NCBI RefSeq assembly: GCF_003752365.1
Contig: NZ_RJUO01000004.1
Location: 348,355-412,354, forward strand
Source: Frondihabitans sp. PhB188
Lineage (GTDB): Bacteria > Actinomycetota > Actinomycetes > Actinomycetales > Microbacteriaceae
DNA length: 64,000 bases
Direction: 5' to 3'
The position numbers and the translations under genes were made by a program. How positions within the stretch are numbered: the first letter of the stretch is position 1; the number at the start of each line of letters is the position of its first letter. Of the stretch, positions 17,140 to 24,658 are shown piece after piece. A model generated the notes under the pieces. It did not search any database and was not told where the DNA came from. It worked only from the letters and a program-made list of their open reading frames with translations.

Positions 17140-17589
17140 ATGGCACTCGACGGCATCACCGGAACGGTCTCCACGTCCGTTCCCGCCACCAGCACCACTT
17201 CGACGGCCCGCACGCCGAAGCAGTCGATGGACAGCGAGATGTTCCTGCAGCTGCTCGTCTCGCAGCTGCAGAACCAGGACCCGTCGTCGCCGATGGACAC
17301 CAACGCCATGATCAGCCAGACCACGCAGCTGGCGATGATGGAGCAGGTCACCAACAACACGACGACCGGCAACGAGAACTTCTCGCTCCAGATGCGGATC
17401 TCGGCCGCGAACCTCGTCGGCAAGCAGGTCACGTACGACGACGCGTCGGGCACCTCGGTGACCGGCACGGCCGCGTCGGTGTCGTTCGCCGGCAGCGTGC
17501 CGACGGTGAGCGTCGGCGGCAAGGACGTCCCCCTCGACTCCATCTCGGGAATTGTCGACAAGTCGGCGGCGACCAGCACGACCCCCTGA
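17140..17589 (+). CDS. flgD: Flagellar hook capping protein FlgD
   Basis: FlgD scaffolds assembly of the hook. The 149-residue protein has the conserved N-terminal capping segment FLQLLVSQLQNQDPSSPMD at residues about 35-53 followed by a short beta-domain; the C-terminal FnIII/Tudor-like domains of longer FlgD proteins are reduced. AAAGGA precedes the ATG by eight bases. It lies between fliK and flgE, the expected order. A 113-base gap follows. Confidence 0.92.
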   Translation: MALDGITGTVSTSVPATSTTSTARTPKQSMDSEMFLQLLVSQLQNQDPSSPMDTNAMISQTTQLAMMEQVTNNTTTGNENFSLQMRISAANLVGKQVTYDDASGTSVTGTAASVSFAGSVPTVSVGGKDVPLDSISGIVDKSAATSTTP

Positions 17590-17702
17590 CGCACAGCACC
17601 ACCACAGACCCCGCTCCACCTCGGCTGCCACGGACGGCGACCGGCATCACGGCCACGGAAGGCCGCTTCACACACACTTCCTTCCTTTCGAAAGGCCCTC
17701 CC

Positions 17703-18875
17703 ATGCTCCGCTCGCTCTACTCCGGCATCGCCGGCCTCCGCGCCCACCAGACCATGCTCGACGTCACCGGCAACAACATCGCCAACGTCAACACGGTCGG
17801 CTTCAAGTCGTCGTCGACGGTGTTCCAGGACACCCTGTCGCAGATCACCCACGGCGCCGGCGGCGCCCAGGAGGGTCTCGGCGGCACGAACCCCGCCCAG
17901 GTCGGCCTCGGCGTGCAGGTCGCCGGCATCACCACCAACTTCTCGCAGGGCTCGGCCCAGGCGACCGGCAAGGCGACCGACCTGATGATCTCGGGCGACG
18001 GCTTCTTCGTCACCCGCAACGGCAACGAGAGCGTCTACACCCGCGCCGGCTCGTTCGACTTCGACAGCCAGGGCCGCCTCACCACCACCGACGGCAAGAT
18101 CGTCCAGGGCTACCCCGCGACCGACGGCGTCGTCAACACCAACGGCGGCCTGGCCGACATCATGCTGCCCGTCGGCGCCACCTCGGCCGCCCAGGAGACC
18201 ACCTCCGCGAAGGTCGGCGGCAACCTCCCGGGCGACGCCGCCACCGGCACCGTCATCACGCGCGACGTCGACGCCTACGACAAGCAGGGCACCAAGCACA
18301 CGCTGACCCTCGACTTCACGAAGACCGCCGCCGGCTGGGACGTCGCCGGCGACGACGGCCAGGGCAACAAGGGCACCACCTCGCTGGCCTTCGCCAACGG
18401 CAAGCAGACCACCTCCGGCTCGCTGACCGTCGGCGACGTCACCACCGACATGTCGTCGCTCACCGGCTTCGCCACCCTCTCGACCGTCGCCGTCTCGGAC
18501 GTCAACGGCCGCCAGGCCGGCACGCTCAACGGCTACACGATCTCGGCCGACGGAACCCTCGTCGGCTCCTTCTCGAACGGCACCACCTCGAAGCTCGGCC
18601 AGATCGCGCTCGCCACCTTCACGAACCCGGCCGGCCTCGAGAAGGTCGGCAACTCCGGCTACGTCGTGTCGTCGAACTCGGGCGCGATGGCCCTCGGCGC
18701 CCCCGGCCAGCCCGGCCGCGGCGCCCTCGCCGGCGGCACGCTCGAGATGTCGAACGTCGACCTCTCGCAGGAGTTCACGAACCTGATCGTCGCCCAGCGC
18801 GGCTTCCAGGCCAACGCCCGCATCATCACGACCTCCGACGAGGTGCTGCAGGAGCTCACGAACCTCAAGCGCTAG
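17703..18875 (+). CDS. flgE: Flagellar hook protein FlgE
   Basis: Subunit of the hook. The 390-residue protein starts MLRSLYSGIAGLRAHQTMLD, has the signature TGNNIANVNTVGFKSS at residues about 21-36 and the C-terminal motif NLIVAQRGFQANARIITTSD. GAAAGG stands before the ATG. No separate flgG/flgF genes exist in the window, so this is the only hook/distal-rod type protein here. A long hairpin follows and ends the flgB-flgE operon. Confidence 0.95.
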   Translation: MLRSLYSGIAGLRAHQTMLDVTGNNIANVNTVGFKSSSTVFQDTLSQITHGAGGAQEGLGGTNPAQVGLGVQVAGITTNFSQGSAQATGKATDLMISGDGFFVTRNGNESVYTRAGSFDFDSQGRLTTTDGKIVQGYPATDGVVNTNGGLADIMLPVGATSAAQETTSAKVGGNLPGDAATGTVITRDVDAYDKQGTKHTLTLDFTKTAAGWDVAGDDGQGNKGTTSLAFANGKQTTSGSLTVGDVTTDMSSLTGFATLSTVAVSDVNGRQAGTLNGYTISADGTLVGSFSNGTTSKLGQIALATFTNPAGLEKVGNSGYVVSSNSGAMALGAPGQPGRGALAGGTLEMSNVDLSQEFTNLIVAQRGFQANARIITTSDEVLQELTNLKR

Positions 18876-18883
18876 ACGGGATA

Positions 18884-18942
18884 GCGCAGGAACTGCAGAT
18901 GGCCGGCTTCGTCACGAAGCCGGCCATCTGCGGTTCCTGCGC
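18884..18942 (+). terminator. Long hairpin after flgE with paired GCGCAGGAAC
   Basis: Positions 18884-18911 and 18915-18942 form an almost perfect 28-bp stem with only a G-T wobble and a three-base loop. The outer ends are GCGCAGGAACT and GGTTCCTGCGC, an inverted pair of the word repeated through the window. No T tract follows. It separates the flgB-flgE operon from the flbD promoter. Confidence 0.75.
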
Positions 18943-18974
18943 CGTTAAACCACCGGAAAAAGAGGCGCACGAAC

Positions 18975-19002
18975 CTAACGCCCCCTCACCTCCGGCCGAT
19001 AG
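18975..19002 (+). promoter_or_regulatory. Sigma-28 (FliA) promoter for flbD-motA-motB
   Basis: CTAACG at 18975-18980 and GCCGATAG at 18995-19002, 14-base spacer, 75 bases before the flbD ATG. Confidence 0.86.
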
Positions 19003-19076
19003 TGAGTAGTAGCAGCGCAGGAAGCGCTCTTCGCGGGACACGGATGGACCGCGAGAATCAGACCTAGGACGGGCCC

Positions 19077-19346
19077 ATGATCGTCGTCACACGACTCAAT
19101 GACAGTCAGTTCGCGATCAACCCCGACTTGATCGAGCGAATCCACGAGAACCCCGACACCACCCTCGTGATGGTGGACGGAGCGAAGTTCATCGTCACCG
19201 AGACGATGGCCGAGGTGATCGAGCTGGTAGCGCGCTACCGCTCTCGCATCGTGTCGCTCGCGTACGACGAGAAGCCGGCTTCGCCGCCTCAGCGCACGCT
19301 GGGCCTCGTGACGACCGGCTCCTTCGAGAAGAGGGGCGAGCGCTGA
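19077..19346 (+). CDS. flbD: FlbD family flagellar protein
   Basis: A small protein (89 residues) found between the hook and motor genes in many Gram-positive bacteria; the exact role is not known and it should not be confused with the Caulobacter regulator of the same name. The sequence starts MIVVTRLNDSQFAINPDLIE and has the family segment IHENPDTTLVMVDGAKFIV. It overlaps motA by one base. The first gene of its sigma-28 unit. Confidence 0.88.
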   Translation: MIVVTRLNDSQFAINPDLIERIHENPDTTLVMVDGAKFIVTETMAEVIELVARYRSRIVSLAYDEKPASPPQRTLGLVTTGSFEKRGER

Positions 19347-20158
19347 TGGATCCCGCAATGCTCATCGGCCTGGTGCTCGCCTTCGGCGCACTGGTCGGCA
19401 TGATGACGATCGAGCACGTCTCGATCATGTCCATCTTCCTTCCGGGGCCGCTGGTGCTGGTCTTCGGCACGACGCTCGGCGTCGGCATCGCCTCGGGTGC
19501 CCTGAAAGACACGATCAACTCGTTCAAGTCGATCCTCCCGTCGATCCTGGCGAAGAAGGCCAACCCCACGAAGGCCATCGACGACCTGGTCGCCATCTCG
19601 GAGAAGGCGCGCGCCAACGGCCTGCTCGCCCTCGAGCAGGAGGCCGAGGGCGTCGACGACCCGTTCCTGAAGGGGGCGCTGCAGAGCGTCGCCGACGGCA
19701 CCGACGGCGACGAGCTCCGCGAGCTGCTCGAAGACGAGATCCAGGGCCGCACCGCGCAGTGGCGCCAGGCCGCCCGCTTCTTCATGACGCTGGGCGGGTT
19801 CGCCCCCACCGTCGGCATCATCGGCACCGTCGTCTCGCTGACCCACGTGCTCGAGAACCTCTCGTCGCCCGACACCCTCGGCCCCCTCATCGCGTCGGCG
19901 TTCATCGCGACCCTGTGGGGTCTCATCAGCTCGAACCTGATCTGGCTGCCGATCGCCGGCCGCATCAAGCGCATGATGGAGCTCGAGGTCACCCGGATGA
20001 CGCTGCTCATGGAAGGCGTCCTCGCCATCCAGGAGGGCACGCAGCCGCGCCTGCTCGGAGCCCGCCTCCGCGCGATGGTGCCGAAAGTCGACATGCCCGC
20101 CGAGGGCAAGACGGTCAAGTCGACCAAGGTGAGCGACAAAGAGGACGTCGCGGCGTGA
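19346..20158 (+). CDS. motA: Flagellar motor stator protein MotA
   Basis: MotA forms the ion channel and pushes on FliG. The 270-residue protein has four membrane segments (about residues 4-22, 28-50, 148-170, 180-205), a large cytoplasmic loop with charged residues, and the conserved GGFAPTVGIIGTVVSL stretch, whose Pro is needed for ion flow in E. coli MotA. It overlaps motB through GTGA. A charged C-terminal tail follows the last helix. Confidence 0.95.
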   Translation: MDPAMLIGLVLAFGALVGMMTIEHVSIMSIFLPGPLVLVFGTTLGVGIASGALKDTINSFKSILPSILAKKANPTKAIDDLVAISEKARANGLLALEQEAEGVDDPFLKGALQSVADGTDGDELRELLEDEIQGRTAQWRQAARFFMTLGGFAPTVGIIGTVVSLTHVLENLSSPDTLGPLIASAFIATLWGLISSNLIWLPIAGRIKRMMELEVTRMTLLMEGVLAIQEGTQPRLLGARLRAMVPKVDMPAEGKTVKSTKVSDKEDVAA

Positions 20159-21114
20159 GCAAGCGCAAGAAGCACGTCGAGGAGCACGACGAGCACCCCG
20201 ACGAGCGCTGGATGGCGTCGTACATGGACATGATCACCGTGCTCATGTGCCTCTTCCTCGTGCTGTTCGCGATGTCGAGCGTCGACGCCCAGAAGTTCGC
20301 CGCCCTCAAGGAGTCCCTGGCGACCGGCTTCGGCCAGACCAAGTCGTCGCACGTCGACACCGCGTCGGGCACCGTCGTCGACAAGAAGGACGCCACGAAA
20401 GAGGGCGCCGGCTACTCGAAGTCCGACACCGACGCCAAGACCGCCGCCGCGGCGAACGGCGTCGCCGCGACCAACAGCGATGCATCGGGCGCCGGAACTG
20501 CGAAGGCCGCCGCCACCGCGAAGCAGCAGGCCGCTGCCGCCGCCGCCAAGGCCACCCCCGCCCAGCAGAAGGCGAACACCAAGGCGGCCGCCGCCGAGGT
20601 CGACGACCTCACCTCGATCAAGAAGGCCATCGCCGCACGTCTCGCCCAGGAGGGCCTGACGAACGACGTGCAGTTCACCCTCGACTCGCGCGGCCTGACC
20701 GTGCGGCTCGTCGGCTCCGAGACGTTCTTCGGATCGAACTCGGCCGACCTGTCGGCCATCGCCGACCAGGTCATGAACGCTATCTCCCCCGTGCTGAAGA
20801 CAGCGGGCCACAACGTCTCGGTGGAGGGTCACGCCGACTCCCGAGCGTCGACCGCTCCGTATGCGACCAACTGGGAGCTGTCGGCGGCGCGGGCCACCGC
20901 GGTGCTCCGCGACCTCGTCGAGCGGGGCGGCATGCCGGCCGACCGGATCCAGTCCGTCGGCTACGGCTCGTCGAGACCGCTGTCGAAGGGGTCGACCGAC
21001 GCCGACATGGCGAAGAACCGCCGCGTCGACATCGTCGTGCTCTCGAACCAGAAGGACGACGTCAACGCGCTCATCCCCAAGATCGCCGCCGCGGAGGCCG
21101 CCGCGATGAAGTAG
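20155..21114 (+). CDS. motB: Flagellar motor stator protein MotB
   Basis: MotB anchors the stator to peptidoglycan. The 319-residue protein starts at a GTG overlapping the motA stop. A charged N-terminus leads to a single membrane helix with the ion-binding Asp25 (in ASYMDMITVLMCLF); the Asp with a following aliphatic helix suggests proton use, but this cannot be settled by eye. An Ala/Lys-rich linker spans about residues 85-155. The OmpA-like domain at about 185-310 has VEGHADSRAST and AKNRRVDIVVL. Codons upstream in the frame belong to motA shadow. Confidence 0.95.
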   Translation: MSKRKKHVEEHDEHPDERWMASYMDMITVLMCLFLVLFAMSSVDAQKFAALKESLATGFGQTKSSHVDTASGTVVDKKDATKEGAGYSKSDTDAKTAAAANGVAATNSDASGAGTAKAAATAKQQAAAAAAKATPAQQKANTKAAAAEVDDLTSIKKAIAARLAQEGLTNDVQFTLDSRGLTVRLVGSETFFGSNSADLSAIADQVMNAISPVLKTAGHNVSVEGHADSRASTAPYATNWELSAARATAVLRDLVERGGMPADRIQSVGYGSSRPLSKGSTDADMAKNRRVDIVVLSNQKDDVNALIPKIAAAEAAAMK

Positions 21115-21149
21115 ACGGCGCCAAGTAGTAAACCAATCGAGATAAATCT

Positions 21150-21177
21150 CTAACGCCTGGTCGGGGTCGGCCGATAA
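21150..21177 (+). promoter_or_regulatory. Sigma-28 (FliA) promoter for fliM operon
   Basis: CTAACG at 21150-21155 and GCCGATAA at 21170-21177 with a 14-base spacer. The -10 box matches the classical sigma-28 sequence exactly. It ends only eight bases before the fliM GTG at 21186, so the message is expected to be leaderless or nearly so. Confidence 0.87.
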
Positions 21178-21185
21178 CTATTCAC

Positions 21186-22097
21186 GTGACCCTCCTCGAC
21201 CAGACAGCTCCGAGCACGCAGCGACCTGCGCGCTCGGTCGAGGTCTACGACTTCCGCCGCCCCACGACGCTCGCTCGTGAGCACTCGCGCGTGCTGGAGC
21301 TGGGCTTCGAGACCTTCGCGCGCCAGTGGGGGACGCAGCTGACCGCCAAGGTCCGCGTCATCTCGCAGGTGACCTGCGAGCAGGTCGAGATGACCACCTA
21401 CGACGACTTCGCCGCGTCGCTCCCCGCCACGACCGCCATGGTTCTCTGCCCGCTCGACGGCGTGACGGCGAAGGCCGTCATCCAGTTCCCGTCGGCGGCG
21501 GCCCTCGGCTGGGTCACCCACATGCTCGGCGGCACCACCACCGCCGCGACCGTGCTCCCCGAGCGCAAGTTCACCCCGATCGAGCAGGCTCTCGTGCGTC
21601 GCCTCATGGACGACGCGCTCGAAGACCTCCGCTACTCGCTCGGCTCGCTCCTGGTCACCCCGATCTCGGTCGGCGGCTTCCAGTACAACTCGCAGTTCGC
21701 GCAGGCGGCTGCGAAGAGCGACCTCATGATCGTCGCCTCGTTCGAGATCCGCGTCGGCGAGGCCTCCGCGCCCGCCACGCTCGCGCTTCCCGCCGAGATC
21801 CTGCTGCCGCAGCTCGGCGAGACCAACCCGATGGCCACGACGGCGAACGCCCGCGAGCTCGTCGACGCGCAGCTCGCTCAGGTGCCGGTCGACGTCGGGC
21901 TGCAGTTCCTGCCCGCTCGGGTTCTGCCCTCGGCCGTGCTCGACCTCGCGGTCGGCGACCTCCTGGCCCTCCCGCACCCCGCGCACCGCCCGCTCGACGT
22001 CACCGTCGGCGGCATCCCCGTCGGTCGCGCCGCCGTCGGAGCCAACGGCTCCCGCCTCGCCGGCATCATCGTCACCACCGAAGAGAGACTCGCATGA
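21186..22097 (+). CDS. fliM: Flagellar motor switch protein FliM
   Basis: FliM links FliG to FliN in the C ring. The 303-residue protein has the CheC-like middle domain (SRVLELGFETFARQWGTQL, then the MLGG segment) and a C-terminal SpoA domain (about 235-300). The N-terminus (MTLLDQTAPSTQRPARSVEV) lacks an obvious LSQxEIDALL-type CheY-binding peptide. The GTG is preceded by the sigma-28 -10 box at eight bases, leaving no room for a ribosome site, so translation is probably leaderless. The stop overlaps fliN. No fliL gene is found between motB and fliM. Confidence 0.92.
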   Translation: MTLLDQTAPSTQRPARSVEVYDFRRPTTLAREHSRVLELGFETFARQWGTQLTAKVRVISQVTCEQVEMTTYDDFAASLPATTAMVLCPLDGVTAKAVIQFPSAAALGWVTHMLGGTTTAATVLPERKFTPIEQALVRRLMDDALEDLRYSLGSLLVTPISVGGFQYNSQFAQAAAKSDLMIVASFEIRVGEASAPATLALPAEILLPQLGETNPMATTANARELVDAQLAQVPVDVGLQFLPARVLPSAVLDLAVGDLLALPHPAHRPLDVTVGGIPVGRAAVGANGSRLAGIIVTTEERLA

Positions 22098-22774
22098 CCA
22101 CCGCCACCGCTCTGCACTCGGCCGCCGCGTACGCGCTCGCCGACCTCCTGCCGTCGAGCACCCCGCTGTCGGTGCAGCCCACGGCGGCGGCCCCGGTCGG
22201 CGTCCTCGCCGACGCCGTCGTCTCGACGTTCGTCGGCGACGTGTCGGCCGACTTCGCGCTCGTCACCGAGCTCTCGGGCAGCGCCGCCGCCGGCCTGCCC
22301 GCCGCCGACCTGCTCCGCCCGGCCCTCGAGGCCGCCGCGAACGCACTCGGCGCCGGCGTGCTCGGCGAGGTCGTCGCCTCCGACGCGCAGGCGCTCGCCG
22401 CCGACTCCGAGAGCGTCGTCTTCGAGCTCGTCGACGCGGGTCGCCCGGTCGGCTGGTTCGTCGTCCGCATCCGCGAGTTCGGTGCCGTCGCCGGCACCGC
22501 ACCCGCGTTCGTCGGCTCGGTCGCCGACAAGCTCGGCCGCATCAACAACGTCGAGATGGCGCTCACGGTCGAGATCGGCCGCACGCGCATGTCGGTCCGC
22601 GACGTGCTCGGCCTCGAGCCCGGCGCCGTCATCGAGCTCGACCGCTCAGCCGGCGCCCCCGCCGACGTCCTCCTCAACGGGCGCCTCATCGCCCACGGCG
22701 AGGTCGTCGTCGTCGACCAGGACTACGCCGTCCGCATCACGCAGATCCTCGACCTCGCGGACGGACAGATCTGA
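22094..22774 (+). CDS. fliN: Flagellar motor switch protein FliN, extended form
   Basis: FliN forms the lower C ring and interacts with FliH. The 226-residue protein is longer than enteric FliN (about 137 residues): an Ala-rich N-terminal domain of about 150 residues resembling the CheC/FliY-type fold comes before the SpoA domain at about 150-222 (VEMALTVEIGRTRMSVRDV). The ATG overlaps the fliM stop. Two bases separate it from fliO. Extended FliN/FliY forms are known in Gram-positive bacteria, where they may carry phosphatase domains; no such active site was identified here. Confidence 0.9.
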   Translation: MTTATALHSAAAYALADLLPSSTPLSVQPTAAAPVGVLADAVVSTFVGDVSADFALVTELSGSAAAGLPAADLLRPALEAAANALGAGVLGEVVASDAQALAADSESVVFELVDAGRPVGWFVVRIREFGAVAGTAPAFVGSVADKLGRINNVEMALTVEIGRTRMSVRDVLGLEPGAVIELDRSAGAPADVLLNGRLIAHGEVVVVDQDYAVRITQILDLADGQI

Positions 22775-22776
22775 CC

Positions 22777-23268
22777 GTGGACACCCTCTTCCTGGGCCTT
22801 CGGGTCGTCGTCTCCCTCGCCGCGGTGCTGGGCCTCCTCTGGTTCATCCAGAAGAAGGTCGCCGCGAAGACAGGGCGCGGCGCCAAGCAGGCCAAGCACG
22901 TCACCGTGGTGGCCCGCCAGGGCCTCTCGGGGAAGGCCTCCGTCGCAGTCGTCGACGTCGAGGGCATCCGGTACGTGCTCGGGGTCACCGAGACCCAGGT
23001 GAGCGTCCTCGGATCGGGCCAGGCGCCCGCCGACGCCAAGGTCACGGCCATCGCGCCGGCCGTCGCCGCCACGACTGCGTCCGCGTTCGCGGACGTGCTC
23101 GACCAGACCCCGGCCCCCGCCGTCGAGACCGTCGTGCTCAGCCCCCGCCGCGCGGCCCGCGCTGCCGCCGCGGCTCCGGTCCCGGCTTCGCCGATCGCGG
23201 GTTCCATCCTCTCCGCGAGCACCTGGAAGCAGGCCGCCGCCGCCATGAGAGCACAGAAGCGAGCATGA
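22777..23268 (+). CDS. fliO: Flagellar biosynthesis protein FliO
   Basis: FliO assists assembly of the FliP export-gate complex. The 163-residue protein has one N-terminal membrane helix (about residues 6-24, LRVVVSLAAVLGLLWFIQKK), then a small cytoplasmic beta-domain with ARQGLSGKASVAVVDVEG, followed by an Ala/Pro-rich tail. Size, helix position and place before fliP match FliO. It starts with GTG and its stop overlaps the fliP ATG. Confidence 0.88.
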   Translation: MDTLFLGLRVVVSLAAVLGLLWFIQKKVAAKTGRGAKQAKHVTVVARQGLSGKASVAVVDVEGIRYVLGVTETQVSVLGSGQAPADAKVTAIAPAVAATTASAFADVLDQTPAPAVETVVLSPRRAARAAAAAPVPASPIAGSILSASTWKQAAAAMRAQKRA

Positions 23269-24383
23269 CGACCACGCCCCTCCGCCGCTTCACGTGGGCC
23301 GCGGCTCCCACCAGTGCGCCCATTTTCCTCTTCGGGCCGGATACCTCCCGCGGCACCGGCCCTTCGACAGGCTCCGGTCGTCCGGCGTCACGTCCGGCAT
23401 CCGGCCGCCTGTTCGGAGGCGAGCGCAGGAACTCGCGCCCCGCCCTCGTCGAGGCACTCCGCCAGGGCGCCGAGCACAGCCTGGCCGCCAAGCTCCTCGG
23501 GCTCGGCCCCGCCCCGGTCCTCCTGTCGGCGGCCGAGCGCCAGGCCCTGCGCCGCATCCGCCTCGCGCGCCTGCTCCGCATCGCTCTCGTCGTCACCGCC
23601 GTGCTCGTCTTCATCGTCGGCTTCGTGCTCGTGACGGCGAACGCCGGCCACGCCGCTCCCGTCGAGCCGACGGCGCCGGTCACCCCGACCGGCCCCACGG
23701 CACCTGCCACCTCGGGCACCGGCGGCGTCTCGGTCAACATCAACGGCCCCGACGGAACCCCCTCGTCGGCCGTGGTCACGCTGCTCGGACTCACGCTCCT
23801 CAGCGTCGCGCCGGCCCTGCTGCTGATGATGACCAGCTTCACCAAGATCTTCGTGGTCCTGGCCATGACGCGGAACGCGCTCAGCCTCCAGTCGATCCCG
23901 CCGAACCAGGTCATCGCGGGCCTCGCGCTCTTCCTGAGCCTGTTCATCATGGGCCCGGTCCTGATCCACATCAACGACGCCGCCCTGCAGCCCTACCTCG
24001 CCGGGAAGATCGACTTCACCCACGCGATCACGCTCGCCGAGCAGCCCCTCCGCACCTTCATGACGGCGCACACCCGCGAGGAGGACATCGCCCTGATGAC
24101 CCGCGCGGCCAAGAAGGCCAACCCGGCGAACATCGAGTCGGTGCCGATGCTCACCCTCATCCCGTCGTTCATGATCTCGGAGCTCCGCTCGGCGTTCATC
24201 ATCGGCTTCGTCATCTTCCTGCCGTTCCTGGTCATCGACCTCGTCGTCTCCGCCGCCCTGATGTCGATGGGCATGATGATGCTGCCGCCGGTCATGATCT
24301 CGCTGCCCTTCAAGATCCTCCTCTTCGTCCTCGTCGACGGCTGGGGCCTGATCATCAAGAGCCTGATCGAGAGCTACAACTGA
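23265..24383 (+). CDS. fliP: Flagellar export gate protein FliP with long N-terminal extension
   Basis: FliP is the main pore subunit of the export gate. The conserved part (residues about 165-372) has the core with SFTKIFVVLAMTRNAL and PFKILLFVLVDGWGLI and four membrane helices. Before it are about 100 extra residues and a signal-peptide-like helix (about 105-130, ending NAGHA). FliP usually has about 250 residues; this one has 372. The extra part includes a stretch encoded by a REP-like repeat (23350-23392). The ATG at 23265 overlaps the fliO stop (ATGA), and no later ATG or GTG would keep the signal peptide, so the long form is probably translated. Confidence 0.9.
   Translation: MTTTPLRRFTWAAAPTSAPIFLFGPDTSRGTGPSTGSGRPASRPASGRLFGGERRNSRPALVEALRQGAEHSLAAKLLGLGPAPVLLSAAERQALRRIRLARLLRIALVVTAVLVFIVGFVLVTANAGHAAPVEPTAPVTPTGPTAPATSGTGGVSVNINGPDGTPSSAVVTLLGLTLLSVAPALLLMMTSFTKIFVVLAMTRNALSLQSIPPNQVIAGLALFLSLFIMGPVLIHINDAALQPYLAGKIDFTHAITLAEQPLRTFMTAHTREEDIALMTRAAKKANPANIESVPMLTLIPSFMISELRSAFIIGFVIFLPFLVIDLVVSAALMSMGMMMLPPVMISLPFKILLFVLVDGWGLIIKSLIESYN
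23350..23392. repeat. REP-like dispersed repeat, copy 2, inside fliP
   Basis: Matches 7801-7843 at 37 of 43 positions and contains CCTTCGACAGGCTC, the core of a repeat common in high-GC genomes. It is read in frame within the non-conserved N-terminal part of fliP. A GCGCAGGAACT word follows at 23423-23433, as it does (inverted) downstream of copy 1. Confidence 0.65.
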
Positions 24384-24658
24384 TGGACAGCACAGCCGTT
24401 CTCGACCTCGGCGTCCAGGCCCTCGTGGTGGCCGCGAAGCTCGCCGCCCCGGTGCTCATCACGGCCCTCGTCGTCGGCTTCGCCATCTCGCTGCTGCAGT
24501 CGATCACCCAGATCCAGGAGCCCACGCTCGCGTTCGTGCCCAAGGCGATCGCCTGCGCCATCGCGCTGGTCGTCTGCGGCAACTGGATGATCTCGACCAT
24601 GGTCACCTTCACGACCACCCTGTTCGACCGCATCCCGTCGCTGCTCGGCGGTGCCTGA
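24383..24658 (+). CDS. fliQ: Flagellar export gate protein FliQ
   Basis: FliQ is a two-helix membrane subunit of the export gate. The 91-residue protein has helices at about residues 10-38 and 50-75 with the family pattern FAISLLQSITQIQEPTLAFV. Length is standard. One-base TGATG overlaps join it to fliP and fliR. Confidence 0.95.
   Translation: MDSTAVLDLGVQALVVAAKLAAPVLITALVVGFAISLLQSITQIQEPTLAFVPKAIACAIALVVCGNWMISTMVTFTTTLFDRIPSLLGGA

Noticed and set aside
15193-17631. Open frame of 812 codons opposite fliK
   Set aside because: Gly/Arg-rich antisense of the Ala-rich FliK linker.
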